NCBI GenBank assembly: GCA_003354055.1
Contig: PIVQ01000455.1
Coordinates: forward strand, 1-6,142
Reading direction: 5' to 3'
Origin: Desulfobacteraceae bacterium
GTDB taxonomy: Bacteria > Desulfobacterota > Desulfobacteria > Desulfobacterales > Desulfobacteraceae
Length of the DNA: 6,142 nt
The number at the start of each line of letters is the position of its first letter. Positions within the stretch are counted from its first letter, which is position 1. A program made the position numbers and the translations under genes. This document shows, piece by piece, positions 6,113 to 6,142 of this stretch. The notes under the pieces are model-generated. The model was not told where the DNA came from and did no database searches. It saw only the letters and a program-made list of their open reading frames with translations.

Positions 6113-6142
6113 ATGTACGAAATCATTGCGAACCCTGAAGAC
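6113..6142 (+). CDS. Start of an unidentified gene (cut by window edge)
   Basis: Ten codons are visible, MYEIIANPED. The start is supported by AAAGGAG (6100-6106) at a spacing of six from the ATG and by a promoter upstream. There is no signal peptide in the visible residues. Too little is present to assign a family; whether it works with the TolC-like protein cannot be told. Confidence 0.7.
   Translation, partial: MYEIIANPED

Overview
The window looks like chromosomal DNA of an anaerobic deltaproteobacterium (Desulfobacterota, probably a relative of the Desulfobacteraceae). This is inferred from two radical SAM enzymes side by side, a spore-photoproduct-lyase-like protein in a setting with no sporulation genes, moderate GC and TolC-type outer-membrane export. 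There is no rRNA, tRNA or marker gene to fix the taxon.

Left and middle part (1-4237), all on the minus strand and read from right to left: purC (SAICAR synthase, TTG start at 4237), a ParB-like DNA-binding protein starting 3 bp after the purC stop, and a radical SAM protein of the spore photoproduct lyase (SPL) family starting 16 bp after that. These three look like one operon. After a 105-bp gap comes a B12-binding-domain radical SAM protein that runs off the left edge of the window. purC belongs to purine synthesis. The ParB-like, SPL-like and B12-radical-SAM genes have no obvious link to it, and the SPL-like protein lacks two residues needed for the known SPL radical relay, so its real substrate is unknown.

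Intergenic region 4238-4608 lies between divergent purC and tolC. It holds a likely sigma70 promoter for tolC, a weaker purC promoter overlaid by a dyad, and one copy of a roughly 103-bp imperfect palindrome.

Right part (4609-6142), plus strand: a TolC-family outer-membrane channel protein with a signal peptide, a rho-independent terminator, then a sigma70-like promoter and the first ten codons of an unidentified gene cut by the window edge.

The most notable non-gene signal is the imperfect palindrome, present twice in the same orientation (1142-1245 and 4462-4564). The two copies share loop and inner stem but differ by paired, compensating changes in the middle stem. One copy supplies the last codons and stop of the SPL-like gene; the other lies in the tolC leader.
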